DNA from: Ceriagrion tenellum
Taxonomy: Eukaryota > Arthropoda > Insecta > Odonata > Coenagrionidae
Assembly (NCBI GenBank): GCA_963169105.1
Contig: OY720636.1
Location: forward strand, 103,602,539 to 103,666,538
Reading direction: 5' to 3'
DNA: 64,000 nucleotides
Part shown: one piece after another, positions 33,611 through 44,149 of the stretch
Position numbering within the stretch: the first letter of the stretch is position 1
How the letters are laid out: each line of letters begins with the position of its first letter
Made by a program: the position numbers and the translations under genes
The notes under the pieces: generated by a model
Database searches by the model: none
What the model saw: the letters and a program-made list of their open reading frames with translations, nothing else
Told to the model about the DNA's origin: nothing

Positions 33611-36369
33611 TTGACGACAGATTTATGTATACGTATTTTGAATAAAGAAAAATTACGAAAAAAAGTAATTTTTAAAAAATTCTTTAAAAATATAAACACT
33701 GAACTGTCATAGTTTTATTGAACTTTTCCATTTCCTGAGTCATGTATACACAACCGCAGAGAGGCAGATTGTCGAGCCCTGGGCCTTGAGGAAGGGGCAG
33801 AGAGAACGGACATAGAGGATGACAAGGAGTGAAAGTGGATTGAAGGGGTGAGTTTCAAAACCTGCAAGTGAATTCTTGAACATTTTAAGAAAAATGAGAA
33901 TACCTGCAAATTCTATACTTTCCTACAGTAAAATTTCAAAATTGAGTATCAAACTGTCTAAACAAACTTCTCTACTAGTGTCCAGAACATTGGGAGATCT
34001 GAAAAAATTGTTGTTGTGTATTTTCAGTATTTTATTTGCAATATGTCAGTTTCGAAACTCATATTGCACGGAACGCTGAACAATAATGTTGTGGTTTTGG
34101 AGTAAGTGCAACTTTCATTATTTATAACAAAAGGCTTCATTAGTCCCTCAATAAGCAATGTGATAAAACAAGTAATGATATTAGTTTAGGAATCAATTTC
34201 TTTTCTGTTGAATAGGTTTCATCATTTGATGGGTAGTTTTTTTTACACAAAATCAATGCCCTTACACACTTTTGCAAGCCTGTGCTCACATTTTCATCAC
34301 CCTCATCCGATTTCACATTTTGATTTATTTTGTTATTTTGAATTACTTGAGGATGATACGCGTTGCAGGTTTTAAAAGTGAAAAAGCCAAATTGTTATAT
34401 TAACGTTGCAGGTTACGAAACTCACAAAATTTTCTAAGCCTTATATTATGGTAATTGGTTGACTGATCCAAGATCATTCTTTGCACATGATAGAGCTTGA
34501 TACTGGCAAGCGAATGGCGTGGTCATCTCAGTATCGTTGAAATTGTCACGTGACAAGTTTTGAAACTCGCCCCCTCAATAGATTCAATACCCTTTAAGGT
34601 CCGAGTTGCCATGTTGTTGAAATGGTTGGATCATTGCTCGCGGGATCTAAAAACAAGTCACACAGCTCTCGCTCATTTCCCAGCAGACACATGTTTCCAG
34701 GGAAGTCTCCAGGAATGGTCCATTTCGCAACTACCACGAGCTTTAGCGAGAACTGAAAAATACTTAAATAAATGGAGAAGTTCATCAGGTCCTGAAACAC
34801 GGATGAGCATGAAGCTCGGAAATTTCCCTCGCACGATATTGACGTAAAAACTGACTCATGCTCGAGACAAAGTACGTGAGTGCCCATCCCTAATGAGGAT
34901 AAATGGAAATATGTATCATACTTCCTGAGAAATCCAGCAGTCCGTGAACAGCGTAACCTTTAATAGAAGAGAGTGACACCAAAGTAAAATATGTGGGACA
35001 CGTAAGTCATGCAAAACAATTTTGATTTCCTAATTTTAATACCGTTGCAAACTTTCATTTCCAACACCGTTTCTGCAAATTATTCCATTAATAGCATAAT
35101 ACACACCGTCAAAACGGCATTTTTTAAAAGTGTCGAGATTTCTGTAGTCTCATACGCATAATCATTAGCCCAAGTGGGAGAGGGGATTATTTACAAGCTA
35201 AAACAATTATTCATTTTCTCGTCGTTAGGCGTAAAATATCACCGGCTCTTTTCTTGAACTTTCACCCGAAATCACGTGAAAATAAACCCAAGATGTTTAC
35301 TGTTTCCCTTTCCTTAGTTGCGCGCCCTCCAGCACACCTTTTTTCCCGAAACACTCACTTAACTTGAACAAATAATGAAAAAAAAAACAAGATCCGCTGC
35401 GCATCCTAATTGAAACCATCATATTCTTCCTCTTCCTCTCCGTCTAACTCACCCTGAAAGAATTATTTATCGGGGAGTGTACCCATTGTGGATGACAGGG
35501 ACAGCGCATGGCTTTCTTAAGGCCAGAGGCAAACCGGTCGCCGTTAGGTTTCGACACTCCCGAGCGGCATAAAATAAGAAACGATGCTCACATGTGCGCC
35601 ATAAACTAGTCTTTTGTGCTTTGGAAAATACTAGCGAGGGGCATATCCGAAAATAATTACCAAATACGAATGCAATGGATTTCAAAACACCAATAAAAAC
35701 CCATGACAAGTTGCCAATATTTCTTTCGATTTGTGAATACAAACGTCCGACATTTAGTAGAGCGTGGGTATAACTCCACACGACTAAATGCTTCAATACG
35801 GTATCTTAAATGAGCTGAAATAAGGCAGTTGAAAAAATAGTCACACACATTTTTATTTTTACCGCTCCTTTGAGCCAGCCAGGTTCAAATGACAGGTCAT
35901 CAAAGCAAATCACAGGGCTTCTTTGTTGCCCCTCGAAATTGCTTCGCTACTATCTCAAATCCTATTTCTAATGCCACGGAAACATTAAGATTAACGATCA
36001 AACTCGACTCAATGTGATAAAATAATTGAGATTCTTAGGCATTTTTATCATTAAAACCCAAAATTTTATAAAAACTTTAATGCAATTCGAAATCAATGCT
36101 TCACGTAAACGTCTACACGAGAAAAGACGCAGTTTCAGTGTCTTTCTTGAAATAAGGCGATGTTTTCCGAAAAATTAACGCCTCTTTTACCCTAAAAAAT
36201 CGTGCTTTCGCCTGCGCTGTAGAGCCGACAGTGGATTACTTTGGTCCATAATGGATATCTTCAATACAAATAATGAAAACAATAGAAATCATTTCAACAG
36301 CGCATGAAGGTCATTGTGTACCATTATATCGAATCATTTCTCATTTCGACAACATCCACAACACCATTA
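33611..36369. other. No recognisable gene
   Basis: AT-rich DNA. Frames of 95-109 codons (34560-34847, 34887-34594, 35796-35467) overlap one another or lack domains. The palindrome at 34543 is the only site singled out. Confidence 0.4.
34543..34556. promoter_or_regulatory. 14-bp palindrome with GTCACGTGAC E-box
   Basis: TTGTCACGTGACAA is perfectly palindromic and contains GTCACGTGAC, the extended E-box preferred by bHLH-zip factors of the TFEB/Mitf and USF type. Context is non-coding. A chance occurrence cannot be excluded. Confidence 0.3.
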
Positions 36370-36530
36370 TTAGATATTTACGCGGAGTTTCGGTAAAAGA
36401 GCAACGTCTCCAAGGCGTTCTCCTGCGAGAAGATGTAGATTGGTGGTAACGTTTTCCCACGCCATCCTCCAGGCGTCTTCAGCACTTTAACATGAAGACA
36501 CCAGATGGAAAAACGAAGAATATATAGTCA
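36370..36530 (-). mobile_element. Worn Penelope-type fragment with hammerhead-like core (minus)
   Basis: On the minus strand CTGAAGA (complement of 36476-36482) is followed by CGCC, an 8-base loop, GGCG, then TGGGAAAACGTTACC. The 3' side GGAAAACG looks like a decayed GAAACG. No second arm or duplication was found, so only a fragment survives. Confidence 0.4.
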
Positions 36531-37084
36531 CCAACGGAAGTCTCCATGTGAAGGAACACCCGAAAGATGAAGCAGCTTATTAAATAAGTAAGAGGTGAAA
36601 AACATGGCATTGGATCCTGCATGGCGGTCACGGAGAAAGAGGATATTTCCCGTTATCGATTACGGAGTAACTTTCGTAGCGATCATTTCCAGGTTGTAAA
36701 TCGAGATCTACGTCACGGTCGATTCCTGTTCCTACGTCCGATCCGTGTTATTGTGAAACTCTCAACCGATGAATTTTCCATCGCCTCCTCCACTATTTTC
36801 TAAATCCTTGACGTTATTTACAGTATAGAATTAGTAAGCAGTTTTCGAGTCGGATTCGAAAAGCTACGTAAAAACTCCCTAAAATGAAGACTTGCATCCA
36901 ATACCACTTCCTAATTACACATTAGTACTTTCTTTTTTTTAACTCTGTCATATAACTAATAGTTTTCATTGTTTTTCACTTTTGTTCTTGAAGCCAATGT
37001 TCTCAGTTTCCTCCGCAAAACTGATTTTGTAATAGGTTGATAAAATACGTTCAATGGTATCAGGTTGAGGTTTGAGGTTGATAA
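36531..37084. other. No recognisable gene
   Basis: AT-rich sequence with one 60-codon frame (36621-36803) of no recognisable type. Confidence 0.4.
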
Positions 37085-37370
37085 AAGTCATTGGTTGTTC
37101 GATTCTAAGATTGGTTGACTGTAGCCTTTCACCCTTCCTTATCTAATACCAGTCCCCTTACCTCCTGGTATCTCTTCCTAAGTACTCTCCTCTTAATTTG
37201 GTCAATGAACTATCCCTTGGTCTTCTTCTGGGGACTTTTCCCTCTATTTTGCCTTCAATTATGTTCTTCAAAAACTCATTGTGTCTCACGGTGTGTCCAA
37301 TCGATCTTGTTCTTCTTTTCTCTATTGTCTTCCATAAGGTCATTTTCTCCTCTATTCTTCAGTACACTTC
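37085..37370 (-). pseudogene. LINE ORF2 C-terminus, third copy (minus strand)
   Basis: The minus-strand frame from 37343 reads KRRTRSIGHTVRHNEFLKN, IIEGKIEGKVPRRRPRD and then loses frame. It is the same family as 24.34 and 25.04 kb (shared nucleotide words such as AACATAATTGAAGG and GAAGGGTG, and the end TCGAACAACCA). It keeps the RT-distal IGHxxRHN and EGKxxGKxxRRRPR motifs better than the other copies. Truncated at both ends. Confidence 0.8.
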
Positions 37371-37814
37371 ATCATTTAAGCTTCACACTACTGAAACTGT
37401 GGGTATTAAATTTAGGAACTTAGGCTCATCACCAAAAGTTATGATTTAGTTGAAACTTAATTCTATCATCGGGCACTCACGACTTAAACGTGTGCAGTGA
37501 TATAAACATTGAGATTCACATATTTTCAACGACACAAGCACAGGAAACACATTCTCACCGTACACAAGCCACTTTTTTTAGCAGGGGCACCACGTATTTT
37601 GACTTTGATCCTCATTGCCTAACCACGTCCGCAGTGAGCCACAGAATCTTAAATCGCCCGCAGCAGCATTAAACCATTTCCAGAGGGCGAACTCCAACAA
37701 GAGGGGGGTGGTGGACAAAGATCCCCCCTCTCCTCCCAACGAAGTAATTTTTTCCCCCAAGAGTCTGCCCACACCACAACCACTTCCCCCAACATCATCA
37801 TCATCCATTGACGA
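37371..37814. other. No gene recognised; pyrimidine-rich end
   Basis: CCTCCC/CCACA-rich stretch at 37725-37800. Frames on both strands are biased by composition. Confidence 0.35.
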
Positions 37815-38330
37815 TCCGACCAATCAAAAGGGGGTAAAAAATATATACCGTCGTTAGAGACCGCTCCTGAAAGCGTTCGCTGTTTGAAAAGGATTTAGCG
37901 ATGGGGAGGAAGAGAGGACTATGCAAAGGGTGAAGGGAGGGAAAGCGGGCTTCAGAGAATGAGAACCTCATGGACGGGCAGTGCAGTAGTCTCCATGCCT
38001 CATCCCGTGGGGCATGATTACTCCCGGGAGCCGCGGAAGAAATTCCCCTTTGAAAAAAAACAAATGTAGACCGATCATAAACGGTGGGGAGACGAAAAAG
38101 GAGCGTGGAGAGACGGGAAAAAAATTGAATGGAGGAAAAGAGATTGCGCGGGGTCCCTTATTGGTCTCTCTCCGGCGACCAATCAAAAGGGAGTCGGCAT
38201 CGTGTTTGCATCACATTCGCACCACGTGACTCCACTATCGCCATGAGGGAGAAGGAGGGGAAGCCTCAGGATCCCATCGATGTGAACGACTTACTGGACT
38301 CAGAGCAGCCTATAGGTTGAGGGGTCGCCA
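37815..38330. promoter_or_regulatory. GC-rich patch with duplicated CCAAT-containing 16-mer
   Basis: CGACCAATCAAAAGGG occurs exactly at 37817-37832 and 38176-38191, 359 bp apart. It contains a CCAAT box and a TCF-like ATCAAAAGG. After the first copy comes AAAAAATATATACC, a possible TATA element. A CACGTGAC E-box lies near 38223. Together they suggest a promoter or enhancer patch, but no transcript structure or coding exon can be shown. Confidence 0.3.
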
Positions 38331-38789
38331 GTATGATGCGGGAGACAGGATCTGAGGAGTATAACATTTTATGTTTAGCGGAAACCCTACACGTAGCCAT
38401 ACATTAAGGTTTTCAGATGATAAATCAAAAGATAGATGCTCTTTCGTTCTACTAAGGTCACAACTCCATATGCCTCGAGCATTTAGGGCTCTAAACAGAA
38501 AGAATGTGCGAAATAAATGAAATACATCTACACGTGCTTATTACCCTGTCAGCCACCACAATGGTGTTTGGCAGGGGGTAACCAACATGAACTGCAATGG
38601 AAAATTTTACTTTTATCAACAAGCACCAGACTACTACAAGTGCTATAGAAACTACTAAAACTATCCATTTTGTAACCATGAAAACGCGACAAAAGAATCA
38701 TGCGGGGAACACGCAAGCATGGGCAGATTTTGATACATGCATTGGAGTGCATATGAATTAATCAGCTGCACTACCAGTGAACTAAGCTA
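38331..38789. other. No recognisable gene
   Basis: AT-rich; frames of 62-67 codons on the minus strand overlap and lack motifs. Confidence 0.4.
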
Positions 38790-38996
38790 ATTCAAAGTCT
38801 TAACGCAGCCAATACTGTCTCTTATCGATCGCAGAAAAAACGACATTTTATACAAAGGAAAGCCGCACGCTTCGTTAAAAACTGCTACGATTGAACAGAG
38901 TATGTAATGCGGCAGATAGAAGGGCTAAGTTTGGATGTACTAGACACTCAGGGTACTACACTCTGGGCTTAAAATGCTTGAAAAATTAAGAGCAGG
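38790..38996 (+). pseudogene. CR1/L2-type LINE C-terminus fragment
   Basis: The frame around 38838 gives FIQRKAARFVKNCYD, a stop, TEYVMRQIEGLSLDVLD and then broken sequence. It matches the QRKAARFVxxxY...L...L segment at the end of arthropod CR1/L2-type ORF2 proteins, and resembles the element at 50.27 kb. Its 3' part (38905-38996) is repeated at 39522-39620. Confidence 0.65.
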
Positions 38997-39290
38997 CGGG
39001 GTCCATGAAGACACGGAGGGTATTGAAGGATTTGATGTTTGCCCAGCGAACATGGCTGATGAAGAGTCCTCGAGTTTCCAGCCGGGTAAGGGAGGCCATT
39101 GCGGTCAAAGTGTTGATGGCTTTCTCAGCCATCGTCATGAGGGCTGAGTCGATAAGACCGAGCCCCGAAAAGATCCTTGGCCCGACATTAGCCCTGATGA
39201 CGATGGTAGAGAAAGCCATCGAAGTGTTGGCAGCAATGGCCTTCCTTACCCGACAGAAAACCCGAGAAGACAGGAGGACTTAATTTTGAC
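38997..39290. mobile_element. Foldback element with CTGATGA core
   Basis: Inverted arms of about 85 bp: CCGGGTAAGGGAGGCCATTG...GATGGCTTTCTCAGCCATCG on the left, and CGATGGTAGAGAAAGCCATC...CAATGGCCTTCCTTACCCG on the right. The right arm has CTGATGA (39194-39200), C, then GATGG/CCATC hairpin and GAAG. It sits between the two halves of a duplicated LINE fragment (38905-38996 and 39522-39620). Confidence 0.65.
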
Positions 39291-39521
39291 CCCATACTTT
39301 ATCTCTAGGACTGATAGGTGCGGACAATTACGAGAGATGAAATGCCAAACTGATGGGTAAAATAATTCTTTCTTTCAACGCACTATTGAGGCTGTAAGTG
39401 GAACGAGGCACTAACTCACTTCATTGACATATAATTCGTTATCATCCACTCCTTCCGATTCTTTTTGCCAATACCCACCCTTTAATGACAAGTGGACAAT
39501 CAACCCTGTGGTGTCTCACAT
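39291..39521. other. No recognisable feature
   Basis: AT-rich spacer between the foldback and the second LINE fragment. Confidence 0.4.
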
Positions 39522-39625
39522 GATAACAGATAGAAGGACTAGATTTGGATACACTAGACACACAGGATACTACACACTTGGCTTAAAAATGCTTGGAAAA
39601 TAAAGAGCAGGTGAGTTTCAGGAAG
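39522..39625 (+). pseudogene. Duplicate of the LINE fragment at 38905
   Basis: AGATAGAAGGACTAGATTTG through AAATAAAGAGCAGG aligns with 38908-38994 at roughly 85 percent identity. Too short for any function. Confidence 0.65.
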
Positions 39626-39887
39626 TTTATATCCCTGCATGTCAAAGATGTAAGATATATATACTTTCATTGTAATAGTTTGCCCTAAAAATGACAAAGA
39701 AATATAATATAATTTACACTTAAAAGTCCATGTGGATCAGCATCTTTCCATGGGTTATATTTTTTGCGAGGCGAAAAAGTTTCCTAATTCCAGCGACCCT
39801 CAGAAGTGAACTAGAAGGGTTCATTACCATTGTTTTTAGAAGATAGGAGACACAAAAGATAAGAGCTAATTCTTTACCGGTGAATTT
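39626..39887. other. No recognisable feature
   Basis: AT-rich sequence. Confidence 0.4.
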
Positions 39888-40121
39888 TATGAATAAATTT
39901 TTCTCAGGTTAACCACCGGGTCATTTTATCCATATTTGCCAACGTTTCGGCAAGCGTCTCGCCTACCGTCATCAGGGCTGTAAAAAGCACAAAAATTGGC
40001 CGCATTTTGCCAATTTTTGAGCAATTTTACAGCTCTGATGGCTGATGGTGTCTCGCCGAAACGTTGGCAAATATGGATACATAAACCCGGTGGGTAGCCC
40101 GAGAAGAATTTATTCATATAC
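39888..40121. mobile_element. Penelope-type foldback, about 110-bp arms
   Basis: From ATGAATAAATTTTTCTCAGG, through CCATATTTGCCAACGTTTCG, to the inverted CGAAACGTTGGCAAATATGG and AGAAGAATTTATTCAT. Arms pair almost to the centre (CCAATTTTTG / CAAAAATTGG). The right arm has CTGATGG (40042-40048), TGTCTCGCC and GAAACG (40058). Stem II is poorly kept here. AAAGATA flanks both sides at slightly different distances, a possible worn duplication. Confidence 0.75.
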
Positions 40122-41573
40122 GAAAGATAGTTTGCGAAGAATTTATATTTCGATTAGGCGGCTGCATTAAGGCAGTCTGATTCCAGTAGGGCGGCCTTTC
40201 AAGTCGAGAATATCAAGGTAATATGGTGTACGGAGCTACCGCCAAATAGGCCTACGCGAGGGACGTCAAGTTTGTGAAAGTGTCATTTCCTTGGAATAGA
40301 CTTTATTTAGAATAAAAGTTGCATGATATGAAAACAAAAGGATAGCAATTTTTCTGTTAATTTTTTTGACGCAAATTCTACAAACATATTTTAATGATGG
40401 TGAAAAGTATGTAGGGTAAATTTTGTGCCACATTTTCTGAACGAATTATACTTAATGGAGAAGATAAGAAGACGCAAATATGGCCCACGAAGATTTAATA
40501 ATTTCAACTTCGGACATTTGGTATACTGTTGTGGAGCGCACAAGCCAGATTGTGAGATTTCCATATCACTTAGAATTCCAATCTATAGACTGATACAAAA
40601 CATCTTAATGCATACAATTCCCTAACTGGCCCACAGTGGACTATAAAACTTTCTTCGAGTTTGTTGTCACGTATCCCCACAGGAGTAAAGTACTCCCATA
40701 TTTCGGCTCATTTCTATAATTATTTACCTGAAAGAGAGAGAAGACTAATGATTTGAGCTGACGTTAATTACACTGCATAGTTATATTCGGTCCAGTAGTT
40801 CACCATTGATAATAAATTTGTACGAACAAAGATAAAAAACTGATACACGCTCTTTTCATTTCCATCAATTACCGCCGCGGCAGGACTGGAAACTAAGTCA
40901 AAAGCATGCAACTAACCTCAGACGGAGGAGGAAATCCCGTGTCCCCAAAGAAATTTTTCTGTTTTGCGAGTGCGTAAAGAGCAAATGGCAATCTCAAATT
41001 CCCGATGGTACAAAGTCAACCAGTTATTTGATTAACAAGACCGATTATGCAGGTTTCGAGTGTGATGCTAGCTCAAACCACGGAACTGTTAGAAAATATT
41101 AATACAAATGGCAGATCTTCTGAGAAAGCTCACGGCTACTAAATGAGCAGAACTGCAACGAGCGGGGGAGAGGGGTCTCGTTAAGACGCAGCTTAAGGGA
41201 GGCTAGGTGGGAGGGAATGCATGAAGTCGGTAACTTTTGACGCGGTAGCGGATAAGGAGTTGCGGTGGGGTACCCTAAAGAATGCAAAATGGTAGTCCGA
41301 TAACCAAATCATCTCAGTAGTGAAACAAGGTGGACGAAATAGACTCGCATCATTCATCTGTTTCACCCAGACATCGCACTCCAGCAGGACAACATAAGAT
41401 TATCGATTCCTGCTCCAGCGCAACTAGCCATAGCCCCAGGATTCCCTCTGCGTCCGAATAGGAAGACGAGGGAGAAAGAAAAAGGGCCCCCCATACAGTG
41501 GACGCAATGATACGTCACAATGACCACACACGTTTTTTTACAATGCAATAATATATGTGTAAAATTTATTACA
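40122..41573. other. No recognisable gene
   Basis: AT-rich, with a short GC-richer stretch at 41.15-41.28 kb. No domain in any frame. Confidence 0.4.
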
Positions 41574-41921
41574 ATTCAATACAATATTTGTCATGAAGAG
41601 CACCAGATATTGTACTGTCGACTATTTTTAATAAATAAAATTTTACCTCACGTGTTTCGGCACTTGACTGGCCATCATCGGGTACAGTGTGAGAATACCA
41701 GTCATGCCATTGGTATTTCAATACCCATGGCATAACTGGAATTTACACACTGTACCTGATGATGGCCAATAAAGTGCCGAAACACGTGTTGTAAAGTTAT
41801 ATGTATTCAAAATAGTGGACAGTACACCATCTAGTGCTCTTCATTTTAATAATGTATTTCCACAATATCTTGCCTGAAACTGTTGACTTCAATACTTGTC
41901 ATAAATTTCATTCAATACAAT
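41574..41921. mobile_element. Penelope-type foldback with 12-bp target-site duplication and tail
   Basis: ATTCAATACAAT flanks the element exactly (41574-41585 and 41910-41921). The inverted arms (about 41591-41718 and 41720-41846) carry TTTCGGCACTT...GGCCATCATC and its inverse. The right arm reads ACTGTAC, CTGATGA (41756-41762), T, a GGC/GCC hairpin, GAA, ACACGTGT (41782-41789), T, GTAAAGT. A one-sided 63-bp tail (41847-41909) contains, inverted, CAGGCAAGATATTGTGGAA, shared with the tail of the element at 42.6 kb. Confidence 0.85.
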
Positions 41922-42604
41922 GTGTGTTCCTCCTACAATATGTAACAGATAAAGTCCTGCTAATCCGATGGCTTGTTAGCAGGTGCTCTTTTTTAAAGTG
42001 TCCCCGGATTGCCAATCAAGTATTCATACAGTGATCAATGCAGATTTAAAAAAATATAATGATATAAATACAGGTATATTAGTCAGAAAATAGATTTTAA
42101 TAAAATATAGAAGGAAACGCTTAAAAGCTAAAATGCAATAAAAACACATAAATTTACACAAAAACGCAATCAGAATATTTCTATTAAATCATAAATACCT
42201 TAGTATAAGTACCATAAGTTTATAAGTGTATATATTACCAGAGATTATAAGAACTGTTCCCATACACGAAGTCGTACTGCTCATTCGCATAATCAATTTC
42301 TTATTCATTTATTCATTGTAAAATACTTCTTGTAACTGCTTTGTTAAGTTTGGTGGCCTGACGGTGGTTTTCGAGTATTCCTCTGTCCTTGGGCGAATAC
42401 CGAGTCATGACCGCTCCAGTACCAGTGCATAAAATTCCAGTGAATCTAAATCCAGTTCATTAAAGAGACGAAAGCTTTAAGCGGGGTTCGTACTGGTTGT
42501 TTATGTTACTTTTTTATTTCGTCGTATGAGAGGAGAAATAAACGTTTTTGACTGGACTAGACTCGCCCAGGCCACAAATGGGTTTCGGCGCGCTGGGACA
42601 TAAT
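41922..42604. other. No recognisable gene
   Basis: Very AT-rich (42.0-42.3 kb) with no recognised feature. Confidence 0.4.
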
Positions 42605-42847
42605 CTTTTGAACACTCCACATTCTCAGGCGAGATATTGTAGAACAGCATAATGAGTAAAAGCTCAAACGATTTCGTACTGTCTACTAGTTTTTATTTCA
42701 CCTCTTGCTACACGTGTTTCAACTGAACAACAGTCATCCTCAGTCTTGCCTAAGGATGACTGTTGTTCAGTTGAAACACGTGTAGCAAGAGGTGAAATAA
42801 AAACTAGTAGACAGTACGAAATCGTTTGAGTTTTTACTTTTGAACAC
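42605..42847. mobile_element. Near-perfect palindromic Penelope-type element with 11-bp duplication
   Basis: Two 89-bp arms (42655-42743 and 42750-42838) differ at only two positions and are separated by 6 bases. CTTTTGAACAC flanks the element at 42605-42615 and 42837-42847. A left tail (42616-42654) contains CTCAGGCGAGATATTGTAGA. The right arm reads TCTTGC, CTAAGGA (worn CTGAGGA), T, GACTG/CAGTT hairpin, GAA, ACACGTGT (42776-42783), A, GCAAGA; the flanking hexamers are perfect complements. It should form a cruciform or a very stable RNA hairpin. Confidence 0.88.
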
Positions 42848-43060
42848 GCTCAACGAAGAATGCACATTCACACAATCTCTTCTCAAAATAATGCATGCTC
42901 GTAAGCCGGTTGTATAAATGTTGGCATTAACTTGCGAGCACGTACGCACACCGGTGGAAAAAAATTACCAAAACGTTTATTTCCCCTTCACACCGTTCCT
43001 ATTCATTATTAGACAACGGGACGAAATGAGGCGGAACTCGATCAAAGGGAATTACCTACA
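42848..43060. other. No recognisable feature
   Basis: AT-rich lead-in to the GC-rich patch. Confidence 0.4.
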
Positions 43061-43065
43061 AAACA

Positions 43066-43125
43066 TGTGGGCGGGGTGTATTCCTATAAAAGTTTGTCCG
43101 CGCGCGATCTCTTTTTTAATGAAAC
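43066..43125 (+). promoter_or_regulatory. Candidate core promoter (GC box plus TATA)
   Basis: GGGCGGGG (43069-43076) is followed by CCTATAAAAG (TATA at 43085-43092) and then by CpG-rich DNA (GTCCGCGCGCG). Expected transcription start is about 43115-43122. The downstream 350 bases are GC- and GA-rich and contain no recognisable coding exon. This is the most classically arranged promoter in the window, but no transcript can be shown. Confidence 0.35.
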
Positions 43126-43470
43126 ATTTCGTCGTCTCTCCCACGGATTATCAAGGAGGCAAGAGGAGACGAAAGAGAGAGGGTGAGAGAGAGATAGAGA
43201 GAGAGGCGTAGGATAGGCCATCCATCGTCGTAACGCATTTCTTCTCTCGACTCGGGACCAATTAGCGCTCGAAGGGCGTTGAGGGAAAATTAAAAAGAAA
43301 CCCTTTGACGAAAGCGGAGGCGGCTCCGTTCCCATTTCGGCTGTCGTGATGATGTCCAGCGGCCGGTGAAGTTTTTCATTTTTTCTTTGTTTTGTTTTCT
43401 CGGGAGGGACGCGGTATCCGAGATTGAACGACATCAGATCAGCTGACGCACGCATACATTATTATTCAAT
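43126..43470. other. GC-rich, (GA)-containing patch downstream of the TATA site
   Basis: Purine run GAGAGAGAGATAGAGAGAGA near 43183-43204 and CpGs to 43400. The 123-codon minus-strand frame (43455-43084) lacks a recognised domain. It could be a 5' untranslated exon of a plus-strand transcript. Confidence 0.25.
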
Positions 43471-44149
43471 AAAAAAATAATAATAATACCAATAATAATC
43501 ATAACGAAGGGGCGCTCACAAGTGGTCCATCCCAAAAGAGAGGGACGGCGACGAAATGAAGACCCGGAACTCAATCGCTCATCCTCTTAACAGCGGCGTC
43601 ACGCATGCATATTCATTCATTGAAGGAATGAAAATTAAAGGCACTGTAGTTGGGTTCGATCCGATTAATCGATTTTTTTCGTATTCCACCGCATTTTTCC
43701 CACTCCCCCCCGCAATATTTTTTTGAATATTCAAAAGGTTCCGACGAAAGTCAAGTCAGAATACCGTGAGACGCGTTTCTGGGTAAATTTCTTAAAATAA
43801 TAAAGCTCCATTTACATAAAATTTGGTCAGGGGAGCGATTAAAAGATTCCTGGGGAGGTGAATTTAAACGGTAAGTAATTATTGTTAATGCTTGGCATCG
43901 GCTCCGGGGTCAGAAGAGTCCCGCCCTACGAAATCCAATTCCTTCTATCTCCATCCACTCGAATGCAATGACGCCCCTTGAAATTTTAAAAGAAAAAAAT
44001 TCTCTCATTCAGGCGACGCATTTAATGCTGAAAGCAAAACGTGAGGTCCAGCTTAGGGAAAATTTAACGATTTTTTCCAATCATTGCATGTTCAAATGAT
44101 ACGGTACGAAGCCACTCGCACGGGTGCATGTATACCAAGGGATTAAACT
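43471..44149. other. No recognisable gene
   Basis: AT-rich; AATAATAAT repeats near 43477-43503. Confidence 0.4.

Noticed and set aside
35467..35848. 109- and 63-codon minus-strand frames
   Set aside because: They overlap in different phases and show no known domain; possibly repeat debris but nothing could be matched.
41574..42847. Ordinary MITE interpretation of the foldbacks
   Set aside because: Duplication lengths vary (11-13 bp), tails are one-sided, and no fixed terminal motif of a DNA-transposon superfamily is present.
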